DNA of 64,000 bases from Deltaproteobacteria bacterium HGW-Deltaproteobacteria-15 (GCA_002840535.1 PHBH01000040.1:47914-111913), one strand, 5' to 3'. Shown: positions 8,332-17,775, numbered from the stretch's first letter. The notes: a model not told the origin generated them from the sequence alone. Program-made: numbers and translations.

Positions 8332-9420
8332 TTGTCTCAGGCAAAGCCGATTGCCTCTGACCTGGCGCACAGGTTGGTCTCGATTGACGCAATGAATGAA
8401 GCCCTTGCCCATGAGCAGTTCAGGTTTCGGGAAATCCATCCTCTCATACGCATGGGCACGGCCAGCGACCGGTATGGCGGGTGGATCGGTCAGATCTATT
8501 CCCGTGAGCGATTTGGAAACAGAATCTCCAAGCGGGTCAATCGTGTCGGCGGCAGGACCTTCAAAGAAGAGGTTCTTCCCGTGGAGAGCGTGGAGGAGTA
8601 CTTCGAGCACTTCGCCGTTCTGGAACTGGACTCGACTTTCTACAGTCTTCTGCTGGACGAAGAACTGAACCCTACCCCCCTTTTCAGACTTCTCGAAAAG
8701 TACAGACAGTATTTGAAGCAGGAAGATCGTCTGATCCTGAAGGTTCCCCAGGCTGTTTGCGCCCGCAGACTGTTGAGGCGCGGCGAATTCACCGAGAACC
8801 CGGATTGCTTTAACGCGGACATTTTCACCCGCCGGTTCCTGGAGCCTGCCACTGCACTGCTGGGAGAGAAAATCGCCGCATTCGTCTTTGAGCAGGAGTA
8901 CCTGAGAAAGGATGAAGAAAGGTCGCCGATCCGTGAGTTTGTGGCGATGTTGGAGACGTTCTTCAGTGAAGTCCCTCCGGATGAGCGCTATCACATGGAG
9001 GTGAGGACCGAAGCGCTGCTGCAGGAGCCCTATTTTCGGGTGCTTGAGAAATTCGGCATCGGCCAGGTGCTCAGCCACTGGACCTGGTTGCCAAGCCTGA
9101 AGGCGCAGTTCAGGAAATCCGGAAAGAGGTTTCTCAACAGCGGTAAGAACGCAGTGGTCAGACTCATGACCCCGCGCGGGATAAGGTATGAAAAGGCATA
9201 TGCGATGGCTTTTCCCTTTGATCGAGAGGTCGAAGGGATGATGACCCCGGGGATGGCCGAGCAGACAGCCGAGCTCATGGTCAAAGCCATAGAACAGGGC
9301 GTAGCTATGCATGTAGTAATCAACAACCGGGCAGGGGGAAACGCGCCCATCATTGCCCGGAAGATCTCACGTCTGGTTTCGAACGAGCTTGCGCTTACTT
9401 CACCCTTTCCAGATCGCTGA
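8332..9420 (+). CDS. DUF72 family (YecE-like) protein
   Basis: The 362-residue protein has DUF72 features: YGGWIGQIYSRE near the N-terminus, then a segment with a conserved Glu and Tyr (VLELDSTFYSLL) and LILKVPQAV, in a TIM-barrel-like arrangement. The biochemical role of DUF72 is not established. The frame opens with TTG at 8332, and an ATG at 8392 is an alternative; neither has a strong ribosome site. It lies 13 bp after the transglycosylase gene. Its 3' end overlaps the convergent cheW gene by 26 bp, so the two transcripts are antisense at their ends. Confidence 0.75.
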   Translation: MSQAKPIASDLAHRLVSIDAMNEALAHEQFRFREIHPLIRMGTASDRYGGWIGQIYSRERFGNRISKRVNRVGGRTFKEEVLPVESVEEYFEHFAVLELDSTFYSLLLDEELNPTPLFRLLEKYRQYLKQEDRLILKVPQAVCARRLLRRGEFTENPDCFNADIFTRRFLEPATALLGEKIAAFVFEQEYLRKDEERSPIREFVAMLETFFSEVPPDERYHMEVRTEALLQEPYFRVLEKFGIGQVLSHWTWLPSLKAQFRKSGKRFLNSGKNAVVRLMTPRGIRYEKAYAMAFPFDREVEGMMTPGMAEQTAELMVKAIEQGVAMHVVINNRAGGNAPIIARKISRLVSNELALTSPFPDR

Positions 9421-9901
9421 CCTCTCCTTCGCTGAGCACCTTGTCAATGTCCAGCAGGATCTTCACACCGCCATCCATTTTGGCCATGCCCAGGATGTAG
9501 TCGGTATCTACCTTTGTGCCGAAAGTGGGGGTATCCTCGATCTCGTCCCCTTTGATATTGAGCACTTCTGAAACGGAGTCTACCAGTATCCCCATCATTA
9601 CGGTTCCGGACCTGCTTTCAATCTCCACCACAATGATGCAGGTGCGGTCTGTAGAATCTACAACCCCCATGGAGAACCTCTGTCTCAGATCGATGACCGG
9701 GATGACCTTGCCCCGCAGATTGATGACCCCTTTGACGTATTCCGGCGTACGCGGCACAGGAGTGATCGGAATCATGCCGATGATCTCCTTGATCTTGAGA
9801 ATGCCGATCCCATACTGCTCATTCTCCAGGCTGAAAGTGAGGTACTTGCCCTCCTTTCCGCCTCCTGCAATCGATTCCGCCTGTTTCGACCCTTCTCTCA
9901 T
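9395..9901 (-). CDS. cheW: CheW-like chemotaxis coupling protein
   Basis: The 168-residue protein consists of one CheW (SH3-like) domain: KYLTFSLENEQYGIGILKI, then GMIPITPVPRTPEYVKGVIN, LRGKVIPVIDLRQRF and a final ILGMAKMDGGVKILLDIDK. It would bridge receptors and the CheA kinase at the inner membrane. AGGAGG lies about 10 nt before the ATG. No other che gene is adjacent, so it is either an orphan coupling protein or part of a cluster elsewhere. Confidence 0.93.
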   Translation of the reverse strand: MREGSKQAESIAGGGKEGKYLTFSLENEQYGIGILKIKEIIGMIPITPVPRTPEYVKGVINLRGKVIPVIDLRQRFSMGVVDSTDRTCIIVVEIESRSGTVMMGILVDSVSEVLNIKGDEIEDTPTFGTKVDTDYILGMAKMDGGVKILLDIDKVLSEGEVSDLERVK

Positions 9902-10465
9902 GATTCACTGACCTCCTGTGGCAGGTGATTTTTTTTCGATCTTTCAAGGTACGGGCAGAACGTACAGGCAGAACTTATGCGATCTCCATGCCAATATCGC
10001 CGCTTCAAGAGATATGGGAAGATTATTCAATGATAACCAAGCAATAGAATGGACTTCGAGATAAGATCGATCTAGCCGTCGTCGGATATTTGACGGTTCA
10101 GGGGAGAGGAGTACGGAAGCCTGCAGATCCTTCAGGAGGAGATTGGCGGGGATTCGGATCGCATAGTAAATGGTGAGGAGTTCAGGATCCTTGGAAGGCA
10201 GATATCCGGAGAATAGGAGATGACACGCATCCTGTAAAGGCGCAGGATTGTCTTTTCAAAGAGTATGGAAGCGCGTATAATGACTTTTCCGTAACACTTG
10301 AGCTTATGAAACAAAGGGTTCATGAGGTGAAGGCTTTTCCCGCCGGCACGTCTCGCCTAAAAGGAGAGCACTCTTAATGGCCAACCCCAATGCCATTTTC
10401 ATGGAGCTGAAGTGTTATGACTTTTCGAAGAGAGTCCTGTTCCTACAGAAAATCGAGAGGGATTC
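9902..10465. other. Intergenic region with promoter and possible decayed reading frame
   Basis: About 560 bp upstream of the helicase gene. A promoter-like pair is listed separately. Between about 10171 and 10377 the plus strand is open without a start codon and encodes protein-like sequence (for example QDCLFKEYGSAYNDFSVTLE) up to TAA at 10375-10377. A second frame just upstream (EEYGSLQILQEEIGG) also looks protein-like, as if one gene had decayed by frameshift. I do not recognise the family. Confidence 0.3.
10253..10281 (+). promoter_or_regulatory. Candidate sigma-70 promoter for the helicase gene
   Basis: TTTTCA (10253-10258) and a perfect TATAAT (10276-10281) are 17 bp apart, about 185 bp upstream of the helicase start. 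The -35 is weak (4 of 6). This stretch lies inside the possibly decayed frame noted in the same gap. Confidence 0.45.
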
Positions 10466-11968
10466 ATGCCCGAGGAATGCAAATCACCGTCTGAAAATGC
10501 TCGTGCCCAGCAGCCTTCTTTTTTCACCAGGATCTGGTTTGAGGAACTGGGCCTGCCGCGCCATGTGCTTTCGGGTTTGAAGGATTGCGGCTTCACGCTG
10601 TGCACCCCTTTACAGTCGCAGGTGATTCCGCTTGCGCTTTCAGGCAGGGATGTGGTGGCTCAGGCGGGGACCGGCGCAGGAAAGATAGCAGCCTATCTCC
10701 TGCCTTTGATGGCCCGTCTTCCGGAGCGCTCTGCAAGCCCGCAGGGGAATACGACTGCGCTCATCGTTGTGCCCACTCTTGAGCTGGCGCGCTACGTGGC
10801 CGCGGACGTCAGGACGTTCGGCGGCAGTTACACGGCCCTGTCCCATGCCATAGCCGATGAGCAGGATTGTGCTGAAACAGGCGAAACCCCTCCGCAAGTT
10901 CCGGATATCGTCATCGGAACCCCACCGGCCTTGATCAACCTGATCAAACATGGCTTGCTGCGAGTCTCCACCATAAACGTCCTCGTCGTAGATGAGGCCG
11001 ATCGCTATTTCGATCTGAACCTCGTCAAAGATCTGCGCTACCTTTTGCGGAAGCTTCCTCATCACGAGAAGCGGCGTTCCACACTGTTCTCCAACTCCCT
11101 CTCCTACCGCATCCTTGCACTCGCCTACCATTACATGAATGCACCTGAATTCGTGTCAGGCGCCACGGAAGAACCGCAACTGCAGGGGATCGATCAGTGC
11201 CTTTTCCATGTGGACTCACGGGAGAAGGCATCTCTTTTGCTGGGGATTCTGAAAAGGGAAGAGTGGAAAAGGGTGCTCATCTTTGCGAACACGCAGGGAA
11301 GCGTCGAGGAATTGGCCCGCACGCTGAAGGAAAACCGATTCCCCCTGGAGTATATTTCCGAAGATGTCCCCCCGAGAAAACGGTTCAGGCTCATGGCGCG
11401 GCTTAATCGGGGGGGCGCAAGGATGCTTGTGACTACGGATGAGGGTTCCGGGTCGGTGTTCATGGAAGGCGTGTCCCACGTGATCAATTACGATCTACCG
11501 CTGGCGCCCACGAACTACATCCAAAGGGTGGGCCGCGTCAATGTGACAACCGGTGTACGCCGTGCGATCTCTTTCGCCTGCGAAGAGTATGTCTTTCACC
11601 TGGAGCCGATTGAAGAGGCCCTGGGCTACAAAATCCCCGTGATACCCCCCCATGACGACTGGTTCGTTGAAGGAAAGGTTCGACCGCCCGCCGAGGAGGC
11701 CAAGGCCCCTAAGGAACCGGCCCCGAAGCCGCAGGAGGTTCATGAGGAGAAAAGACCGCTTCAGTTGAAAGGCGGGGCCCGGATCGTTTTCAGCAGCAGC
11801 CCGGGAGGGGTGTTTGGACTGGCGGTGGAGAGAGTCACTCCCCCGGATCAGGGCAGCCATACCGAACAACCCGATCACAGCGAGCATGGCGCTGAGGGTC
11901 GGAAAAAGCCCAGGAGAAGACGGCCCAAGCGGCGGGAACCCAAGAAGACCGAGAATGTAGAATCATGA
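10466..11968 (+). CDS. RhlB-like DEAD-box RNA helicase with degenerate motifs
   Basis: The 500-residue protein aligns along its length with RhlB-type helicases (for example LSYRILALAYHYMNAPEF and CEEYVFHLEPIEEALGYKIP). The Q-motif region (FTLCTPLQSQVIPLAL) and motif II VDEAD (174-178) are kept. Motif I reads AGTGAGKI, with Ile74 instead of the Thr that helps bind Mg-ATP. Motif III is SNS instead of SAT. Motif V (TDEGSGSVFMEG) lacks its Arg. Motif VI is QRVGRVNV instead of HRIGRTGR and lacks the second arginine finger. ATP hydrolysis and strand separation are therefore doubtful, yet the frame is intact. A basic C-terminal tail (RKKPRRRRPKRREPKK) suggests RNA or protein binding. The start has GAGAGGG upstream. 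It is convergent with guaA, with an inverted repeat between them. Confidence 0.85.
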   Translation: MPEECKSPSENARAQQPSFFTRIWFEELGLPRHVLSGLKDCGFTLCTPLQSQVIPLALSGRDVVAQAGTGAGKIAAYLLPLMARLPERSASPQGNTTALIVVPTLELARYVAADVRTFGGSYTALSHAIADEQDCAETGETPPQVPDIVIGTPPALINLIKHGLLRVSTINVLVVDEADRYFDLNLVKDLRYLLRKLPHHEKRRSTLFSNSLSYRILALAYHYMNAPEFVSGATEEPQLQGIDQCLFHVDSREKASLLLGILKREEWKRVLIFANTQGSVEELARTLKENRFPLEYISEDVPPRKRFRLMARLNRGGARMLVTTDEGSGSVFMEGVSHVINYDLPLAPTNYIQRVGRVNVTTGVRRAISFACEEYVFHLEPIEEALGYKIPVIPPHDDWFVEGKVRPPAEEAKAPKEPAPKPQEVHEEKRPLQLKGGARIVFSSSPGGVFGLAVERVTPPDQGSHTEQPDHSEHGAEGRKKPRRRRPKRREPKKTENVES

Positions 11969-11983
11969 TCCGGCGGACAAACC

Positions 11984-12112
11984 GGAATATTGGAATGTTG
12001 GAATAGTGGAATGTTGGGGAACACCACCCAAAAGCCTGGAGATGAAGGTCCCGCAAGATGGCTTTCTCACTTAAACCCATCATTCCATAATTCCATTATT
12101 CCAGCATTCCAG
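11984..12112. repeat. Inverted repeat of short tandem GGAAT units
   Basis: The left arm (11984-12019) is a run of TGGAAT-type units spaced about 8 nt. The right arm (12080-12112) is the reverse complement type (ATTCCA units). They face each other across about 60 bp between convergent deaD-like and guaA genes, so the transcript could form a long imperfect hairpin and serve as a two-way terminator. Confidence 0.7.
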
Positions 12113-12120
12113 GCCTCTGC

Positions 12121-13677
12121 CTATTCCCACTCGATGGTGCTGGGAGGCTTTGAGGAGATGTCAAGAACCACCCGGTTCACACCCCTCACATTGTTTATGA
12201 TCCGATTGGAGATCCTGGCCAGGATCTCGTGGGGCACCCGGGTCCAATCCGCGGTCATGGCGTCCTGACTGTCTACAATCCTTAGCGCGATCACATGCTC
12301 GTACGTCCTTTCATCCCCCATCACGCCAACGGTTTTCACCGGCAAAAGAACTGCAAACGACTGCCACACTTTTTCATAGAGATCCGCTCTTCGTATTTCG
12401 TCCAGGAGAATGAGATCCGCTGATCTCAAGATTTCCAGCCGATCGGGGGTTACCTCTCCCAGAATCCTTACTGCCAAACCCGGTCCTGGAAATGGCTGGC
12501 GCATCACGAGTTCCTTCGGGAGCCCAAGCTCCAGACCCACCAGCCGCGCCTCGTCCTTGAAGAGCTCCCGGAGGGGCTCGATAAGCGACAGATTCATCAC
12601 TTCGGGCAGACCACCCACATTGTGATGGCTCTTGATCGTTGCGGAAGGTCCCTTGAAGGAAACGCTTTCGATCACATCCGGATAAAGCGTTCCCTGGGCC
12701 AGATATCTTGCCCTGCCCAGTTCCCTCGCCTTTGCCTCGAATACGGTTATGAACTCCCGCCCGATGATCTTTCTCTTTTGCTCCGGGTCGGTCACCCCTT
12801 TCAGGCGGCTCAGAAAGTGCTCCGAACTGTCCACCAGATGAACTTTCATCCGGTAGCTGTCCCTGAAGAGTTCCATGACCTCCTGGCTCTCCCCTCTTCT
12901 GAGCAGGCCGTTGTCTACGAAGATGCACGAAAGCTTCTCTCCGATGGCCTTGTGAAGGAGAACGGCGGTAACGGAAGAGTCCACACCTCCGGAAATGCCG
13001 CAGATCACCCTTTCGTTCCCGACCTTCTCTTTCAAGTCCCGGATCGTCCTCTCCACAAAGGAACTCATTGTCCAGAGAGGTTCGCACCCGCATATTCTGA
13101 AAAGAAAATTCCGGAGAATCCTGGCCCCCTTCGGCGTATGCACCACCTCGGGATGGAACTGCACTCCGAAAAACCGCCCGGACAGATCAGACATGGCGGC
13201 CACAGGGCTGTTCCTGCTGCTTGCAAGCACCGTGAAGCCGGAGGGCAGGGCTTCGATTCTGTCCCCGTGGCTCATCCAGACGATCTCTTCCTGCCCCTTC
13301 ACGAATCCATGGAAAAGGTCCTTGTCATCCTGAACGGCTATAGGGGCGCTGCCGTATTCACGATCATCGGCTCTGGAAACCAGCCCGCCCATAATATGGG
13401 CGAGATACTGCATGCCGTAACAGATTCCAAGGACCGGTACGCCCAGGTCAATGGTTCCTTTGTCGATGATGGGCGCCCCGGTGTCGTAGATGCTGGCCGG
13501 TCCTCCGGAGAGGATGATTCCTGTTGGACTGAAGTCCCGGATTTTTTCCGGGCTCGTGTTAAAGGGATGGATCTCGCAATAGACGTGTGACTCCCTGACC
13601 CTGCGGGCGATCAGCTGGGTGTATTGAGAGCCGAAATCGAGAATCAGAATCTTGTTCCCGTAAATATCCCCGCTCAT
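12121..13677 (-). CDS. guaA: GMP synthase (glutamine-hydrolysing)
   Basis: A full-length 518-residue protein. The N-terminal class I glutamine amidotransferase has a Cys in GICYGMQ and the His/Glu pair in FHPEV. The ATP-pyrophosphatase domain has the P-loop SGGVDSSV. The C-terminal dimerisation domain ends in the usual IEWE. It converts XMP to GMP in the cytoplasm. It lies 8 bp after guaB, so the two form a guaBA operon that makes GMP from IMP. Confidence 0.98.
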   Translation of the reverse strand: MSGDIYGNKILILDFGSQYTQLIARRVRESHVYCEIHPFNTSPEKIRDFSPTGIILSGGPASIYDTGAPIIDKGTIDLGVPVLGICYGMQYLAHIMGGLVSRADDREYGSAPIAVQDDKDLFHGFVKGQEEIVWMSHGDRIEALPSGFTVLASSRNSPVAAMSDLSGRFFGVQFHPEVVHTPKGARILRNFLFRICGCEPLWTMSSFVERTIRDLKEKVGNERVICGISGGVDSSVTAVLLHKAIGEKLSCIFVDNGLLRRGESQEVMELFRDSYRMKVHLVDSSEHFLSRLKGVTDPEQKRKIIGREFITVFEAKARELGRARYLAQGTLYPDVIESVSFKGPSATIKSHHNVGGLPEVMNLSLIEPLRELFKDEARLVGLELGLPKELVMRQPFPGPGLAVRILGEVTPDRLEILRSADLILLDEIRRADLYEKVWQSFAVLLPVKTVGVMGDERTYEHVIALRIVDSQDAMTADWTRVPHEILARISNRIINNVRGVNRVVLDISSKPPSTIEWE

Positions 13678-13685
13678 GGACTCCT

Positions 13686-15149
13686 TTACTCCAACCGATA
13701 ATTCGGAGCTTCCTTGATGATGATGACATCATGGACATGGCTTTCCCTCAGTCCTGCAGGGGTGATTCGAATGAACCTCGGCTTCTTCTGGAGCTCGCCG
13801 ATGTCCTTGCAGCCAAGATAACCCATTCCTGCCCGCAGTCCTCCCACCAGTTGATACACCGTATCCGAAAGAGGACCTCGATAAGGAACCCGTCCCACAA
13901 TGCCCTCCGGCACCAGCTTCTTGTCCGTTTCCACATCGCCCTGAAAGTAGCGGTCCTTGCTGCCTTCCTTCATGGCCTCGATGGAGCCCATGCCGCGGTA
14001 TACCTTGTAGGTTCTGCCCTGAAAAAGGATGGTCTCACCCGGGCTTTCTTCAGTCCCCGCAAACAGGCTTCCGATCATGACCGAGTCCGCTCCTCCTGCC
14101 AGGGCCTTAGTGATGTCGCCCGAGTACTTGATTCCGCCGTCTGCGATTATCGGGATATCGTGCTTCCCGGCCTCTTCCGCGCACCTCATGATGGCGGTCA
14201 TCTGCGGAACTCCTACTCCTGCAACGACCCTGGTCGTGCATATGGAGCCCGGTCCGACTCCCACTTTGACACCATCCATCCCCGCATCGATAAGGGCCTT
14301 TGTTCCCTCCGCGGTGGCCACGTTGCCGGCGATCACCTGGAGGTTCGGGAACCTCTTCTTGACCATCTCCGCAGCGCGGATGACCCCCTCCGAGTGCCCA
14401 TGGGCCGTATCGACCACGATCACGTCCGCACTCGCTGCGGCAAGCCGGTGGACCCTTTCCATCAAATCCGGCCCGGTGCCCACACCCGCACCGACCCTGA
14501 GCCTCCCTCTTTCATCCTTGCATGACAAGGGGTACTTCTTGATCTTCTCGATGTCCTTGATGGTGATCAGACCGACCAGCTTTCCGTCTTCATCTACAAC
14601 CAGGAGCTTTTCGATTCTCCGCGCATGGAGAATTCTCTTGGACTCCTCAAGGGTGATGCCTGTCTTGGCCGTAGCGAGATTCTCCTTGGTCATGACATCT
14701 CCCACCGGCTGGTCCAGGTTGGTCTCGAACCGCAGGTCCCGGTTGGTAATGATGCCGACGAGGTTGCCTTCCTTGACGACGGGCACCCCTGAAATCCTGT
14801 ACTTGCTCATGATCTCCAGAACGTCCACCAGCTTCCGGTCCGGCTCTATGGAGATAGGGTCCACGATCATTCCGCTTTCCGACTTCTTCACCTTTTCCAC
14901 TTCGAGAACCTGCCGGTCAATGCTCATGTTGCGGTGAATGATGCCGATCCCGCCCTGCCTGGCCAGCGTAATGGCGGTGGCCGATTCCGTCACCGTGTCC
15001 ATGGCCGCACTGACGATCGGCACATTCATGGAGATCGTTCTGGTCAACCTGGTTTTCACATCCACTTCGTTCGGAAGCACGGAGGAACGGTCCGGCACCA
15101 GGACCACGTCATCAAAGGTGTACCCGTCTTTCATATCGATTCTGTCCAT
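13686..15149 (-). CDS. guaB: IMP dehydrogenase
   Basis: The 487-residue protein has the catalytic-loop Cys in GVGPGSICTTRVV, the flap Arg-Tyr in MGSIEAMKEGSKDRY and two CBS domains inserted at about 95-200 (GVPVVKEGNLVGIITNRD). It oxidises IMP to XMP with NAD, the rate-limiting step to GMP. The start is set at 15149 because GAGG lies 6 nt upstream and the resulting length equals the normal family length; a longer frame extends 21 codons further without a ribosome site. It is the first gene of guaBA. Confidence 0.98.
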   Translation of the reverse strand: MDRIDMKDGYTFDDVVLVPDRSSVLPNEVDVKTRLTRTISMNVPIVSAAMDTVTESATAITLARQGGIGIIHRNMSIDRQVLEVEKVKKSESGMIVDPISIEPDRKLVDVLEIMSKYRISGVPVVKEGNLVGIITNRDLRFETNLDQPVGDVMTKENLATAKTGITLEESKRILHARRIEKLLVVDEDGKLVGLITIKDIEKIKKYPLSCKDERGRLRVGAGVGTGPDLMERVHRLAAASADVIVVDTAHGHSEGVIRAAEMVKKRFPNLQVIAGNVATAEGTKALIDAGMDGVKVGVGPGSICTTRVVAGVGVPQMTAIMRCAEEAGKHDIPIIADGGIKYSGDITKALAGGADSVMIGSLFAGTEESPGETILFQGRTYKVYRGMGSIEAMKEGSKDRYFQGDVETDKKLVPEGIVGRVPYRGPLSDTVYQLVGGLRAGMGYLGCKDIGELQKKPRFIRITPAGLRESHVHDVIIIKEAPNYRLE

Positions 15150-15271
15150 GTAATCCCTCAATATCTGGAATGGCGAAGCTTTCGCCGGAACGGCTTTGAA
15201 GGAACGTAACAAACAGTCCCTTCCTTTTCAATCAAAAAAGGTTGCAATGATTAAGGAATTAGGAAACTCCC

Positions 15272-15760
15272 TTACTCCCAGTAACCCATTCTTTCCCAGA
15301 ACTCTTTGTCCTTGACCATCCACTTTCGGCCGAATTTTTCGTCGTAGTAGGAAGCAAACCTGTTGAGCCATCTGGACCAGAGATTCTTTCCCTTCTCTTT
15401 GGCCTCCAGCACATCCTCAAGATAGGTGGTAATCTCGCCCATCTTTTCCTTGGGGACGTAATATGCCGCCCCTTTGTTGTAGGATTTGATGGTGTCCTCA
15501 GGACTCAATGCGTGGGCGGTGAGCATGATCGGGATAACATTCTTCCGATTGGCGATCTCCAGCAGCCCATACCCGTCAACCCCCATGATATCCAGGATGG
15601 CGATGTCGAAGTGCTGGCTTTCGAGCAGGTTTTTGCCCTCCTCGAAGGTGCGGGCTTTTACAACCTCGCACATGTTCAAGAGCGATTCCATGGTGTCGAG
15701 AACATCCGGCTCATCGTCCACCACAAGAATTCTTGAATAATTCAGCAGTCGTGTCGTCAT
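15272..15760 (-). CDS. Response-regulator receiver-domain protein
   Basis: The 162-residue protein has one receiver domain (residues 10-125): the acidic pair in ILVVDDEPD, the phospho-acceptor Asp57 in AILDIMGVDGYG, a Thr in MLTAHA, and a Lys near YVPKEK. The remaining 40 residues (NLWSRWLNRFASYYDEKFG...) are not a DNA-binding domain I recognise and are Trp/Tyr rich. A perfect AAGGAGG before the ATG at 15760 fixes the start. No kinase is adjacent, so it is probably an orphan regulator acting by protein contact. It lies about 120 bp upstream of guaB in the same direction. Confidence 0.85.
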   Translation of the reverse strand: MTTRLLNYSRILVVDDEPDVLDTMESLLNMCEVVKARTFEEGKNLLESQHFDIAILDIMGVDGYGLLEIANRKNVIPIMLTAHALSPEDTIKSYNKGAAYYVPKEKMGEITTYLEDVLEAKEKGKNLWSRWLNRFASYYDEKFGRKWMVKDKEFWERMGYWE

Positions 15761-15862
15761 TTTGAAACCTCCTTCGGCTGGTTTTTCAGTGCTGTTCAAT
15801 GAATCAAACTATGATATTCCTCGTGCTCTTCGATCCTTCGGGGTGAGATATCCCTTCTCTTT

Positions 15863-16078
15863 TACCACGAAGGACACGAAAAGCACGAAGGGAGATTTTT
15901 TGTGCCTTTTGGTCTTTTCGTGAGACTCTTTGCCTTTCACTTCACTTTTACTTGTATGAAACTTCGTCTAGTTAGAGGTTTCAGGTTTCAGTGTTCAGGT
16001 GTCAGGAAAACCGGGCTGACACCCGAAACACCTCCGACCTCTGTCTTCGCTTTGCGCCATGCGCTATGCTCTATGCCG
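15863..16078. repeat. Three adjacent short-period tandem repeats
   Basis: The gap between the receiver gene and murJ (about 300 bp) is filled with three different degenerate repeats: CACGAAGGACACGAAAAGC-type units (15863-15893), TTTCAGG/GTTCAGG/TGTCAGG heptamers (15979-16006) with a facing GACACCCGAAACACC arm (to 16032), and GCGCCAT GCGCTAT GCTCTAT heptamers (about 16045-16078). The last one extends into the murJ 3' end. Confidence 0.7.
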
Positions 16079-17704
16079 CTTCCTCATCCGGGACCTCAGC
16101 AGTGTCATGATGGATACCATTTCCCGGCACCGCAACAGGCGGGCAACGAGAAAGTAGATCCCCTGCCCGGCGAGGATAAGGGCGAGGAGACGGAGACCCA
16201 GTTGCAGCGTACCGGCATGAGGCAATTGGGGAAGCAATGCCCTGTAAAGAAAATAAAGAACAACTCCCATGATCCCAGCGGCAGCACCGCTCTTGCCTGC
16301 TGAGATCAGTATGGATCGGCTATCCAGGACACCCACTTTCCTCTTGAGAAAAGCCACCAGCAGAAGGATCTGCAAACTGGAAGCGAGGGAAAGGGACAGC
16401 GCCAATCCTCCGTGCCGGAGAGGCCCCATGAGCAGGAGACTGAAGACAAGATTGGTCCCCATGGCAATGGCAGCCAACAGCACGGGTGTTCTTGTATCCT
16501 GAAGCGCATAAAACGCCGATACGAGCACCCTGCCTCCTGAAAAGGCCCACAACCCCATCGAATAAAAGAAAAGGGCCTGGTTCGTCATGAGTGTAGAGTA
16601 GGAATCGAATGCGCCTCTTTGAAAAAAAAGCTGGATAAGAGGCCTCCCGAGAACCAGCAGCCCGACCATCGAAGGTATGGTGATGAAGAACGTGAGTCTG
16701 AGGGCATGGCTCAAGGTTTCCCTGAATTCACTCATGTCCTTGCCGGCCGCCTGTCTCGAAAGGGATGGGAGTGCTGCTGTGCTGATCGCAATGGCAAATA
16801 CCCCGAGCGGGAACTCGACCAGACGATCGGCATAGTAAAGCCAGGAGACGCTTCCATCAGGCAGAAAGGAAGCCAGAAGAGTACCGATGAACTGGTTGAT
16901 CTGGTATATGGCGGACCCGAAGACCGCAGGGAGCATGAGGAGACCGATTCTCCTGACCGCAGGGTGGCCCGGCATCCAGAGCGGCATCAGAGAAATGCCT
17001 TTTTTCAGGACAACGGGAAGTTGGAGGAGGAGTTGCATCATTCCTCCCACCAGGACCCCCACCGCCACCCCCACAATCGGCACGCTGCAGTAAGGGGAGA
17101 TCAGGAGGGTCGCGCCGATGATACCGACGTTGAGGAGAATCGGAGATGCGGCCGGCGCTGCAAAATGCCTCATGGAATTGAGTATGCCGCTGAAGAAAGC
17201 GACCAGACTGACCAGCAGGATGTACGGAAATGTGATCCGGGTGAGAAGGACCGTCAGATCGTACTTCAGGCCGTACCCTCCAAAACCAAAGGCCTGTATC
17301 CTGACAATCCATGGGGAGAAGAGGATTCCGAGGATGCTCACTGTAACAAGGATGAGGGAGAGAAGGGTCAGAACGGCACTGGCAACCCGCATGGCATCTT
17401 CCCTGCTTTTCCGGGCGAGGTACTCGGTGAACACAGGAATAAATGCAATGGTGAGGGACCCTTCGGCAAAGAATCGCCTCAGAAGGTTGGGTATCCGAAA
17501 TGCCACGAAAAAGGCATCCGCTGCGAGACCCGCGCCAAAATAGCCGGCTACGACCATGTCCCGCACCAGTCCCAGGATGCGGCTGAGGACCGTATAGAAA
17601 CCCACCACACCGGCTGCCCGGCTTACGCTGCTCTTTTCCGATTCCGCTGGTTCCTGCAAGACCATGTCTGGAGTTCCAATGGTTTTTGCCTTGACAATTT
17701 CCAC
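16064..17704 (-). CDS. murJ: Lipid II flippase MurJ (MviN family)
   Basis: The roughly 546-residue polytopic membrane protein of the MATE-like MurJ family has the N-terminal GFYTVLSRILGLVRDMVVA and AFRIPNLLRRFFAEGSL signatures, about fourteen hydrophobic segments, and a PLGVFAIAISTAALPSLSR block typical of MurJ. It moves the peptidoglycan precursor lipid II across the inner membrane. The frame opens with GTG at 17704; ATG at 17665 is a plausible alternative and neither has a strong ribosome site. The last residues (KRHRA and the stop codon) are encoded by a short tandem repeat that also occurs at 19.56 kb, so the native C-terminus has been modified by the repeat. Confidence 0.95.
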   Translation of the reverse strand: MEIVKAKTIGTPDMVLQEPAESEKSSVSRAAGVVGFYTVLSRILGLVRDMVVAGYFGAGLAADAFFVAFRIPNLLRRFFAEGSLTIAFIPVFTEYLARKSREDAMRVASAVLTLLSLILVTVSILGILFSPWIVRIQAFGFGGYGLKYDLTVLLTRITFPYILLVSLVAFFSGILNSMRHFAAPAASPILLNVGIIGATLLISPYCSVPIVGVAVGVLVGGMMQLLLQLPVVLKKGISLMPLWMPGHPAVRRIGLLMLPAVFGSAIYQINQFIGTLLASFLPDGSVSWLYYADRLVEFPLGVFAIAISTAALPSLSRQAAGKDMSEFRETLSHALRLTFFITIPSMVGLLVLGRPLIQLFFQRGAFDSYSTLMTNQALFFYSMGLWAFSGGRVLVSAFYALQDTRTPVLLAAIAMGTNLVFSLLLMGPLRHGGLALSLSLASSLQILLLVAFLKRKVGVLDSRSILISAGKSGAAAGIMGVVLYFLYRALLPQLPHAGTLQLGLRLLALILAGQGIYFLVARLLRCREMVSIMTLLRSRMRKRHRA

Positions 17705-17717
17705 TGTCGCCTATAAA
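17691..17717 (+). promoter_or_regulatory. Candidate promoter for rpsT
   Basis: TTGACA (17691-17696, consensus) and TATAAA (17712-17717) are 15 bp apart, about 60 bp upstream of rpsT. The -35 lies inside the first codons of the divergent murJ frame. Spacing is slightly short. Confidence 0.5.
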
Positions 17718-17775
17718 GTTTTGTGTTTCAGGGCGATGCGTTCGACCCGAACCCGCAGGATCAAGGAGACAAATC

